Shown piece after piece: positions 1-5,511 of a stretch of 5,537 nucleotides of DNA. How positions within the stretch are numbered: position 1 is the first letter of the stretch; each line of letters opens with the position of its first letter. This DNA is from Faecalibacterium sp. CAG:74 (GTDB lineage Bacteria > Bacillota > Clostridia > Christensenellales > Aristaeellaceae): contig FR899795.1 in assembly GCA_000437595.1 (NCBI GenBank), forward strand, positions 1,442-6,978, written 5' to 3'. The position numbers and the translations under genes are program-made. The notes beneath the pieces are model-generated. The model searched no databases and was not told the origin of the DNA. It saw only the letters and a list, made by a program, of their open reading frames with translations.

Positions 1-14
1 CTTAATCATAATGT

Positions 15-20
15 AAGGAG
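15..20 (+). promoter_or_regulatory. Ribosome binding site of the SDR gene
   Basis: AAGGAG lies 10 nt before the ATG at 31 and 13 nt before a second ATG at 34. The spacing favours 31. Bases 1-14 upstream are AT-rich, and too little of them is present to tell whether they end an upstream gene or form part of a promoter. Confidence 0.7.
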
Positions 21-30
21 AGAAAAAACA

Positions 31-876
31 ATGATGAAATTGCCTTTGAACGTGGATTTTACCGGGAAAGTGGTCGTTGTGACGGGTGCGGGCGGCGTGC
101 TGTGCGGCGAGATGGCACGGGCGTATGCGCAGGCGGGTGCGAAGGTCGCGGCGCTGGACTTGAATGAGGAAGCCGTGAAGAAGCTGGCGGACGAGCTGAC
201 CGCGGAAGGCTTCATCTGCAAGGGCTACAAGGCGAACGTGCTGGACGCTGAGGCGCTGGAAGCGGTGCATCAGCAGGTGCTTGCTGACCTCGGCCCGTGC
301 GATATCCTCATCAACGGCGCTGGCGGCAACAACCCGCGCGCGACGACCGACAACGAGTACCAGCACGAAGCCAAGGAAGGGCAGAAGACGTTCTTCGACC
401 TTGAACCCAACGGCGTGGACTTCGTGTTCAAGCTGAATTTCCAAGGCACGCTCCTGCCGACGCAGGCGTTTGCCAAGGACATGGTCGCCCGCAAGAGCGG
501 CAACATCCTGAACATCTCGTCCATGAACGCCTACATCCCGCTGACGAAGATTCCGGCGTACTCCGGCGCGAAGGCTGCCATCAGCAACTTCACGCAGTGG
601 CTGGCGACGCACTTCGCGGGCACGGGCATCCGCGCGAACGCGATTGCTCCCGGCTTCCTCGTCAGCAACCAGAACCGCGCGCTGCTCTTCAACGCGGATG
701 GCACGCCTACCGCGCGCAGTGCGAAAATCCTGAACGGCACGCCCATGGGCCGCTTTGTGGACAGCAAGGAACTCCTTGGCGGTGTGTTCTTCCTCACCGA
801 TGATGAGGCGGCGTCGGCAATTACCGGCGTGGTGCTGCCGATTGACTGCGGGTTCGCAGCGTACTCCGGGGTGTAA
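31..876 (+). CDS. SDR family oxidoreductase, probably D-mannonate oxidoreductase (fructuronate reductase, YjmF/UxuB type)
   Basis: This is a complete 281-residue classical short-chain dehydrogenase with a cytoplasmic Rossmann fold. The glycine-rich cofactor loop TGAGGVLCG is at residues 18-26. Asp43 after strand 2 suggests NAD(H) over NADP(H). NGAG is at 95-98, and the active-site tetrad can be read as Asn136, Ser164, Tyr177 and Lys181 (YSGAK). A PG motif follows at 207-208. The one-residue-longer glycine loop ending VLC, the GNNPRATTDNEY segment (99-110), SSMNAYIPLTKIPAYSGAK and FLVSNQNRALLF recall the Gram-positive D-mannonate oxidoreductase subgroup. That subgroup interconverts fructuronate and mannonate in glucuronate catabolism. 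Length matches the subgroup (about 270-285). The substrate is inferred; gluconate 5-dehydrogenase or another polyol or sugar-acid SDR is the main alternative. The following gene has its own promoter, so this gene is probably the end of an upstream operon, perhaps uxuA-linked. I see no clear intrinsic terminator after it. Confidence 0.88.
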   Translation: MMKLPLNVDFTGKVVVVTGAGGVLCGEMARAYAQAGAKVAALDLNEEAVKKLADELTAEGFICKGYKANVLDAEALEAVHQQVLADLGPCDILINGAGGNNPRATTDNEYQHEAKEGQKTFFDLEPNGVDFVFKLNFQGTLLPTQAFAKDMVARKSGNILNISSMNAYIPLTKIPAYSGAKAAISNFTQWLATHFAGTGIRANAIAPGFLVSNQNRALLFNADGTPTARSAKILNGTPMGRFVDSKELLGGVFFLTDDEAASAITGVVLPIDCGFAAYSGV

Positions 877-916
877 GCCGCGAAAGTGTCTGAATTGTAA
901 AATCTGTTTGGAATGA

Positions 917-946
917 TTGCAATTTGGCGCACAGGTGTGATATAAT
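917..946 (+). promoter_or_regulatory. Sigma-A-type extended -10 promoter of the secreted-protein gene
   Basis: A -35 hexamer TTGCAA (917-922; 4 of 6 match TTGACA) is separated by 18 bp from a perfect TATAAT (941-946). TG at 938-939 gives the TGnTATAAT extended -10. Transcription would start near 953, leaving a leader of about 45 nt. The stretch TTGCAATTTGGCGC (917-930) closely resembles the pyrC promoter downstream. Confidence 0.75.
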
Positions 947-981
947 AAGGTCGAAAAGCGGAAATAAACCGCAGAAATGGT

Positions 982-988
982 AAAGGAG
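982..988 (+). promoter_or_regulatory. Ribosome binding site that fixes the start at 998
   Basis: AAAGGAG ends 9 nt before the ATG at 998. An in-frame ATG at 977 lies upstream of this site, has no Shine-Dalgarno of its own, and would place seven charged residues (MVKEKTK) ahead of the signal peptide. The 998 start is therefore preferred. Confidence 0.85.
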
Positions 989-997
989 AAAACCAAA

Positions 998-1666
998 ATG
1001 AAAAAGATCCTGTCTCTGGTCATGGCGCTGGCGATGGTGCTGGGCTGCTTCGCGATGGCGGAAACCACTTCGATTCTGGACGCGGATATGGACGAACTGC
1101 TCGTCCTCGACCGTGAATCCAGCCTGAACGACTGGGAAGGCGAATGGGTGCTGGTTGCGGCGTATATCACCGCCGATTTCGCGGAGGAATACGACGTGGA
1201 ACAGTCCGGCCTGCTGGCTGTGCCGGAAAATGCGGCGACGCTGACCATCACCGCGCTGAAGGACGCGACCGCGAACGACAAGGTACTGGGCACGATGGTG
1301 GACGTGGCGTCCTACATCCACGACCACACCTACGACCTGTCCGGCGAGCTGACTTTCTCCGACGAGGACAGCTACACGGTCAAGAGCGCGTGGGACGAAT
1401 GGGCGAACAACGTCATCGCGAAGGTGGACTATGACCCCGAAGCGTCTTACAACCGCGGCCCCGCCAAGACCCACGTCAAGGGCGACGACGACACTGTTCG
1501 TTTCGCGGACATGACTGGCGTGGAAATCGAGGACATGGAAACGATGAAGTACATCGGCATGACCACGTCTGGCTATCTGGTGCTGTGCTACTCTGACGAC
1601 AACCTCGCCAAGAAGGACGGCGACATGGGCGTTGGCTACATCTTCGCGCGTGTCGAAGCGGAATAA
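998..1666 (+). CDS. Secreted acidic protein of unknown function (possibly lipocalin-like)
   Basis: This is a 222-residue protein I cannot assign to a named family. Residues 1-21 form a signal peptide: MKK, then the hydrophobic stretch ILSLVMALAMVLG. It can be cut by signal peptidase I after AMA (19-21), or by signal peptidase II before Cys17 (VLG-C), which would make it a lipoprotein. The mature part is strongly acidic: by hand count about 44 Asp/Glu against 13 Lys/Arg in 201 residues. It has no further membrane segment. SLNDWEGEWVL (42-52) near the start and GYLVLCY...GVGYIFARV (192-219) at the end resemble the first and last strands of lipocalin-like beta-barrels. This is a visual impression only. 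An HDH (108-110) and His159 are the only histidines. The gene is a single-gene transcription unit with its own promoter and terminator, so genomic context gives no functional clue. Its likely location is the cell surface or outside the cell. Confidence 0.85.
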   Translation: MKKILSLVMALAMVLGCFAMAETTSILDADMDELLVLDRESSLNDWEGEWVLVAAYITADFAEEYDVEQSGLLAVPENAATLTITALKDATANDKVLGTMVDVASYIHDHTYDLSGELTFSDEDSYTVKSAWDEWANNVIAKVDYDPEASYNRGPAKTHVKGDDDTVRFADMTGVEIEDMETMKYIGMTTSGYLVLCYSDDNLAKKDGDMGVGYIFARVEAE

Positions 1667-1681
1667 TCCCCCTCGAAACAC

Positions 1682-1712
1682 AAAAGAGCCATCCAATGCG
1701 GGTGGCTCTTTT
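1682..1712 (+). terminator. Intrinsic terminator after the secreted-protein gene
   Basis: A 13-bp stem (1682-1694 with 1700-1712, one T-G wobble) encloses a 5-nt loop AATGC. The base of the stem is AAAA/TTTT, so the 3' arm ends in a short T-run. The matching A-run on the 5' side means it could also stop transcription from the other strand. It starts 15 bp after the stop codon and separates this gene from the pyr operon. Confidence 0.88.
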
Positions 1713-1750
1713 GCAAATTCTCAATTCGACAGGAACTTTCCGCATACACC

Positions 1751-1779
1751 TTGCAATCGGCGCGAAAATCTGCTATAAT
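1751..1779 (+). promoter_or_regulatory. Sigma-A-type extended -10 promoter of the pyr operon
   Basis: A -35 TTGCAA (1751-1756), a 17-bp spacer and a perfect TATAAT (1774-1779) preceded by TGC (1771-1773) make an extended -10 promoter. The predicted start lies around 1785-1787, leaving a leader of about 28 nt before the GTG of pyrC. No further convincing promoter is seen within the operon. Confidence 0.8.
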
Positions 1780-1801
1780 TGCACGGATAACCCGAAACGA
1801 C

Positions 1802-1808
1802 AGGAGGG
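1802..1808 (+). promoter_or_regulatory. Ribosome binding site supporting the GTG start of pyrC
   Basis: AGGAGGG ends 6 nt before the GTG at 1815. No in-frame ATG nearby has a comparable site, and the family's N-terminus fits this start. Confidence 0.85.
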
Positions 1809-1814
1809 CTGAAC

Positions 1815-3095
1815 GTGCGAGTGCTGCTCAAGGACGGTTCTGTCTTGGAACAGGGCAAGTGGAAGCAAACCGATGTGGCAATTGAAAACGGCGTCATTGT
1901 CGCCCGTGGGGAACAACTTTCCTTTCCGGCAGAGAAAGTGTTTGATTGCCGTGGATTTGCCCTTTTTCCCGGCTTTGTGGATGTGCATGTGCATCTGCGT
2001 GAGCCGGGATTTTCTTATAAGGAGACCATTGCGACCGGCAGCGCGGCGTGCGCGCATGGCGGATATACGACCGTCTGCGCGATGCCGAATTTGAATCCCG
2101 CGCCGGACAACTCGGAGCATCTGGCAGTGGAGGAAGCGCTGATTCAAGGAGAAGCGGTTATTGATGTGCGTCCGTACGCGTCCATCACGATGGGGCAGAA
2201 GGGCGAGGGCGAACTGACCGACATGGCGGCGCTGAGCGGGCGCGTCTGCGGCTTCTCCGACGACGGACGCGGGGTCAAGACCGCCGAGACGATGCGCGAA
2301 GCCATGAAAAAGTGCAAGGCGGCGGACAGCATCATTGCGGCGCACTGCGAGGACATGAGCTGGATTCCCGCAGGCGGCGCGATTCATGACGGCGCGTTCG
2401 CAAAGGAACACGGCATTCCGGGCATTCCGTCCGAAAGCGAATGGAAGCCCATTGAACGCGACATTGCCCTCTGCCGCGAAACCGGCTGCCGCTACCACGT
2501 CTGCCACGTCAGCACGAAGGAATCCGTCGCGCTGATTCGTCAGGCGAAGGCGGAGGGAATCAACATCACCTGCGAAACTGGACCGCACTATCTGCTGCTG
2601 TGTCAGGATGACTTGCAGGACTTGGGGCGCTTCAAGATGAATCCGCCGCTTCGTAACAAGGATGACCAAGAGGCGCTCCTGGCAGGCCTGCTCGACGGTA
2701 CAATTGACATGATTGCCACCGACCACGCGCCGCATTCCGCCGAGGAAAAGGCGAAAGGGCTGCGCGGGTCTGCAATGGGCGTCGTCGGGATTGAAACGGC
2801 GTTCCCGCTGCTGTACACCTATCTGGTGGAGACAGGGAAAATGCCGCTGGAAATGCTGATTGACCGCATGGCGGATGCGCCGCGCCGCCGCTTCCGCATT
2901 GATGGCGGGATGCAGGTGGGCGACAAAGCCGCTGTGACTGTGTTTGACCTGCACGCGCAGGAGAAGATTGACCCGAACACCTTCCTCTCCAAGGGGCGCG
3001 CAACCCCCTTTGAGGGCTGGGAGGTTCACGCCGCGTGCCGACTGACCGTCTGTGGCGACAAGATTGCGTATAACGCGCTGAGCCGGAAGGAGTAA
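1815..3095 (+). CDS. pyrC: Dihydroorotase, class I (PyrC)
   Basis: PyrC reversibly cyclises N-carbamoyl-L-aspartate to L-dihydroorotate, the third step of UMP synthesis, in the cytoplasm. The 426-residue length is normal for the Bacillus-type class I enzyme (about 428). Expected metal ligands of the amidohydrolase barrel are visible: DVHVHLREPG with His58 and His60, Asp150 (FSDDGRG), His177 (AHCED), His231 (CHVS) and catalytic Asp303 (ATDHAPH). Arg62 and the MNPPLR segment (275-280) fit substrate binding. The bridging position is Asp150 where class II enzymes have a carboxylated lysine. Translation starts at GTG, fixed by AGGAGGG. It is the first gene of pyrC-pyrK-pyrD-pyrF, and pyrK starts 4 bp after its stop. 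The first 150 or so bases of the gene are less GC-rich (about 52% over 1861-1980 by hand count) than the later operon (about 72% over 4441-4560). This is common near initiation sites, and I do not read it as transfer. Confidence 0.97.
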   Translation: MRVLLKDGSVLEQGKWKQTDVAIENGVIVARGEQLSFPAEKVFDCRGFALFPGFVDVHVHLREPGFSYKETIATGSAACAHGGYTTVCAMPNLNPAPDNSEHLAVEEALIQGEAVIDVRPYASITMGQKGEGELTDMAALSGRVCGFSDDGRGVKTAETMREAMKKCKAADSIIAAHCEDMSWIPAGGAIHDGAFAKEHGIPGIPSESEWKPIERDIALCRETGCRYHVCHVSTKESVALIRQAKAEGINITCETGPHYLLLCQDDLQDLGRFKMNPPLRNKDDQEALLAGLLDGTIDMIATDHAPHSAEEKAKGLRGSAMGVVGIETAFPLLYTYLVETGKMPLEMLIDRMADAPRRRFRIDGGMQVGDKAAVTVFDLHAQEKIDPNTFLSKGRATPFEGWEVHAACRLTVCGDKIAYNALSRKE

Positions 3096-3099
3096 CAAC

Positions 3100-3822
3100 A
3101 TGCGCTTTGCCATCAAGCAGAATACCCCGCTGACATCGTGCGTCTACCGCATGGTGCTTCAGGGAGACACATCCGCCATCACCGCGCCGGGGCAGTTCGT
3201 TCAGGTGCAGGTGCCGGGCTTCTACCTGCGCCGCCCGATTTCCGTCTGTGACTGGGACAGTGAGACGCTGACGCTGGTCTACAAGGTCGTCGGCAACGGC
3301 ACGGACGCCATGTGCCGCATGATTCCCGGCACGGAACTCGATTTGCTGACCGGGCTGGGCAACGGCTTCGACATCACCCGCTGCGGGGAGCGTCCGCTGC
3401 TGATTGGCGGCGGCGTGGGGCTTCCGCCGATGGTGGGGCTGTGCCGCTGCCTTATGCAAGCGGGCAAGCACCCGACCGTGCTGGCGGGGTTCAATACGGC
3501 AGACGAGGTGTTCCTGCGCGAGGATGTGGAGAAGCTCGGCGCGCCGTTTGTGCTGGCGACGATGGACGGCTCGGCGGGCATCAAGGGGCTTGTGACGGAC
3601 GCGCTGCCGGAAATCGACTTCACCGACATCTGCGCGTGCGGGCCGCTGCCGATGCTCAAGGCGATTATGAACGCGGACGACCATCCGGCACAGCTGTCCT
3701 TCGAGGAGCGCATGGGCTGCGGCTTCGGCGCGTGCATGGGCTGCACGGTCAAGGTCAAGGGCGGCTACAAGCGAATCTGCAAGGACGGTCCGGTGCTGGT
3801 GCGAGAGGAGGTCATCTGGTGA
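3100..3822 (+). CDS. pyrK: Dihydroorotate dehydrogenase B, electron transfer subunit (PyrK)
   Basis: PyrK is the FAD and [2Fe-2S] subunit that passes electrons from PyrD's FMN to NAD+ in the class 1B heterotetramer. In the 240 residues the order is as expected. An FAD-binding beta-barrel comes first, with RRPISVCDW (44-52) and the YKVVGNGT strand (61-68). The NAD-binding module has GGGVGLPP (103-110) and the CGP motif (180-182). The C-terminal iron-sulfur loop has four cysteines at 207, 212, 215 and 227 (CGFGACMGC then C). No key residue is missing. AAGGAG (3087-3092), 7 nt before the ATG, sits inside the end of pyrC. The stop codon overlaps the pyrD start by 4 bp (GTGA), which suggests coupled translation at matched amounts for the two subunits. 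Cys-rich NAD-linked relatives such as the SudA/GltD-associated ferredoxin-NADP reductase subunits have similar folds, but the adjacent pyrD settles the identity. Confidence 0.95.
   Translation: MRFAIKQNTPLTSCVYRMVLQGDTSAITAPGQFVQVQVPGFYLRRPISVCDWDSETLTLVYKVVGNGTDAMCRMIPGTELDLLTGLGNGFDITRCGERPLLIGGGVGLPPMVGLCRCLMQAGKHPTVLAGFNTADEVFLREDVEKLGAPFVLATMDGSAGIKGLVTDALPEIDFTDICACGPLPMLKAIMNADDHPAQLSFEERMGCGFGACMGCTVKVKGGYKRICKDGPVLVREEVIW
3804..3811 (+). promoter_or_regulatory. Ribosome binding site that fixes the GTG start of pyrD
   Basis: AGAGGAGG within the 3' end of pyrK ends 7 nt before the GTG at 3819. The pyrD frame stays open upstream to 3312, so this site and the family N-terminus are what define the true start. 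Confidence 0.85.
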
Positions 3823-4730
3823 GCAGCAAGGATTTGCGCGTCACCCTGTCCGGCGTGACGCTGGACAACCCGGTCATTCCCGCCAGCGGCACATACGGCT
3901 TCGGGCAGGAATTCACCCCGTATTACGACATCAACATCTTAGGCAGCCTGTCCTTCAAGGGTACAACGGCGGAAAGCCGCTTCGGCAACCCCACGCCACG
4001 CATTGCGGAATGCCCGAACGGGATGCTGAACTCCGTCGGTCTGCAGAATCCCGGCGTGGAGCACGTCATCGCGCACGAACTGCCCGCCCTGCGGAAAATC
4101 TTCCATAAGCCGATTATCGCCAACATCAGCGGTTTTTCGGTGGAGGAATACGTTCATTGCGTCGAGCTGCTGACGAAGGAAGAACAGGTTGAAATTCTCG
4201 AAATCAACATCTCCTGCCCAAACGTGCGGCACGGCGGCATGGCGTTCGGTACGAACCCCGACGCGGCGGCGGAAATCACCCGCGCCGTTAAGCAAGTGGC
4301 GACGAAGCCTGTCTACATGAAGCTGTCGCCGAACGTGACGGACATTGTGTCCATCGCGAAAGCGTGCGAAGAGGCGGGCGCGGACGGCTTGTCGCTCATC
4401 AACACCCTGCTGGGGATGCGCATTGACCTCAAGCGCCGCCGCCCCGTGCTGGCGAACGTCATGGGCGGCTACTCCGGGCCGGGTGTGTTCCCGGTCGCGG
4501 TGCGCATGGTGTATCAGGTGACGGGCGCGGTCAGCATCCCGGTCATCGGCATGGGCGGCGTCAGCAGCGCACAGGACGTCATCGAGATGATGATGGCGGG
4601 CGCGAAGGCGGTGCAGGTCGGCGCGGCGAACCTCACTGACCCGTACGCGTGCAAGAAAATCATCGACGATCTGCCGCGCGAAATGGAGCGACTCGGCATC
4701 GAACGCTTGTCGGATATTCAACGAGTATAA
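3819..4730 (+). CDS. pyrD: Dihydroorotate dehydrogenase B (NAD+), catalytic subunit (PyrD/PyrDB)
   Basis: PyrD oxidises dihydroorotate to orotate with FMN and hands electrons to PyrK. Starting at GTG it is 303 residues, close to the usual length of about 305-311. The (beta/alpha)8 barrel shows PASGTYGFG (21-29), the FMN-contacting Lys47 in SFKGTT, NSVGLQNPG (71-79) and NISCPNV (130-136). Cys133 is the catalytic base typical of class 1 enzymes (class 2 membrane enzymes use Ser). Later come Lys168 in MKLSPN, INTLLGM (195-201) and the phosphate-binding VIGMGGV (242-248). It has no N-terminal membrane helix, consistent with the soluble class 1B form. The GTG overlaps the pyrK TGA. The same frame runs open back to 3312, so an automatic longest-ORF call would wrongly give a 472-residue protein whose first 169 residues are an Arg/Gly-rich shadow of pyrK. 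pyrF follows after 18 bp. Confidence 0.96.
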   Translation: MSSKDLRVTLSGVTLDNPVIPASGTYGFGQEFTPYYDINILGSLSFKGTTAESRFGNPTPRIAECPNGMLNSVGLQNPGVEHVIAHELPALRKIFHKPIIANISGFSVEEYVHCVELLTKEEQVEILEINISCPNVRHGGMAFGTNPDAAAEITRAVKQVATKPVYMKLSPNVTDIVSIAKACEEAGADGLSLINTLLGMRIDLKRRRPVLANVMGGYSGPGVFPVAVRMVYQVTGAVSIPVIGMGGVSSAQDVIEMMMAGAKAVQVGAANLTDPYACKKIIDDLPREMERLGIERLSDIQRV

Positions 4731-4748
4731 TAAAGGAGGATTTTCACC

Positions 4749-5450
4749 ATGGCGAAGGATGTTATCATTGCCCTTGACTTTGAAAACAAGGAAAAGACGC
4801 TCGCGTTCCTTGACCAGTTCACGGGGCGCAAGCCGTTTGTGAAAATCGGCATGGAGCTGTTCTATGCCGAAGGCCCGGACATTGTGCGCGAAATCAAGGC
4901 GCGCGGACACAAGATTTTCCTTGACCTGAAGCTGCACGACATTCCGAACACCGTCAAAAAGGCGATGAAGGTGCTCTCGAAGCTGGATGTGGACATGACG
5001 AACCTGCACGCGGCAGGCACGATTGCCATGATGGAAGCCGCGAAAGAGGGCTTGACGAAGGAAGACGGCACCTGCGGCGTACTGCTGGCGGTGACGCAGC
5101 TGACATCGACGAGTGAAGAGCGAATGCAGCAGGAGCTGCTCATCAACGCGACGATGCCGGAGACGGTGAAGAAGTACGCGCAGAACGCGAAAGCGGCGGG
5201 GCTGAGCGGCGTAGTCTGCTCGCCGCTGGAAGCCGCCTTGGTGAAGGAAGCCTGCGGTCAGGATTTCCTGACGGTGACGCCGGGCATTCGCTTTGCCGAC
5301 GGCGACGTGGGGGATCAGGTGCGCGTGATGACCCCGGCAAAGGCGCGGCTGGGCGGCAGCGACTACATTGTGGTCGGGCGACCGATTACGGCGGCGGCGG
5401 ATCCGGTGGCGGCATATGAGCGGTGTGTGAAGGAATTCTTGGGAGAATAA
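4749..5450 (+). CDS. pyrF: Orotidine 5'-phosphate decarboxylase (PyrF)
   Basis: PyrF converts OMP to UMP, the last step of de novo UMP synthesis, without a cofactor, as a cytoplasmic dimer. The 233 residues fit the bacterial group 1 enzyme (about 230-245) rather than the longer group 2 form. Visible motifs are IIALDF (6-11) with Asp10, Lys32 in VKIGMELF, and the catalytic DLKLHDIPNTV (59-69), in which Asp59, Lys61 and Asp64 complete the charged network. TPGIR (177-181) and VGRPIT (209-214) bind the phosphate. It begins at ATG with a strong AAAGGAGG (4732-4739) 9 nt upstream. It is the last recognisable gene of the pyr operon here. The step before it, pyrE, is not in the window and may lie downstream or elsewhere. 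Confidence 0.96.
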   Translation: MAKDVIIALDFENKEKTLAFLDQFTGRKPFVKIGMELFYAEGPDIVREIKARGHKIFLDLKLHDIPNTVKKAMKVLSKLDVDMTNLHAAGTIAMMEAAKEGLTKEDGTCGVLLAVTQLTSTSEERMQQELLINATMPETVKKYAQNAKAAGLSGVVCSPLEAALVKEACGQDFLTVTPGIRFADGDVGDQVRVMTPAKARLGGSDYIVVGRPITAAADPVAAYERCVKEFLGE

Positions 5451-5493
5451 GCTGAGGTTCCTTTTGTAACTGATTGATATTGTTGCAGTGGAA

Positions 5494-5511
5494 TCGCCTC
5501 TGCGGAGGCGA
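5494..5511 (+). other. Perfect 7-bp hairpin downstream of pyrF, function unclear
   Basis: TCGCCTC (5494-5500) and GAGGCGA (5505-5511) pair perfectly around the loop TGCG. The stem is GC-rich and 43 bp past the pyrF stop, a plausible place for the end of the operon. It is followed by CCAAAGGGCAATG and not by a T-run, so it does not meet the intrinsic-terminator pattern. It could be a transcript-end stabiliser, a spacer hairpin, or the first stem of a leader for the next gene outside the window. Confidence 0.45.

Noticed and set aside
1..14. CATAAT (7-12) as a -10 element for the SDR gene
   Set aside because: The -35 region would lie outside the window, so the claim cannot be tested here.
977..997. 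Upstream ATG at 977 as the start of the secreted protein
   Set aside because: It precedes the AAAGGAG site and adds a charged stretch before the signal peptide; the ATG at 998 has correct spacing.
821..1696. 291-residue minus-strand open frame opposite the secreted-protein gene
   Set aside because: It covers the promoter and part of the terminator of the plus-strand gene. Its Val/His/Arg-rich composition is typical of an antisense frame over acidic codons.
1784..1794. CGG...CCG mini-hairpin at the start of the pyr leader
   Set aside because: Only 3 bp can form, so it cannot be told from chance.
1773..3116. 447-residue minus-strand open frame opposite pyrC
   Set aside because: It is a shadow of pyrC with His/Arg-rich composition and no motif. 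It would also run across the pyr promoter and RBS.
2632..3684. 350-residue minus-strand open frame across the pyrC-pyrK junction
   Set aside because: It is antisense to two motif-complete genes, low in complexity and rich in Arg, Gln and His.
4726..4731. TATAAT at the end of pyrD as a promoter for pyrF
   Set aside because: The best -35-like hexamer (TTGTCG, 4707-4712) is only 13 bp away, and the sequence is explained by the pyrD stop region and pyrF RBS.
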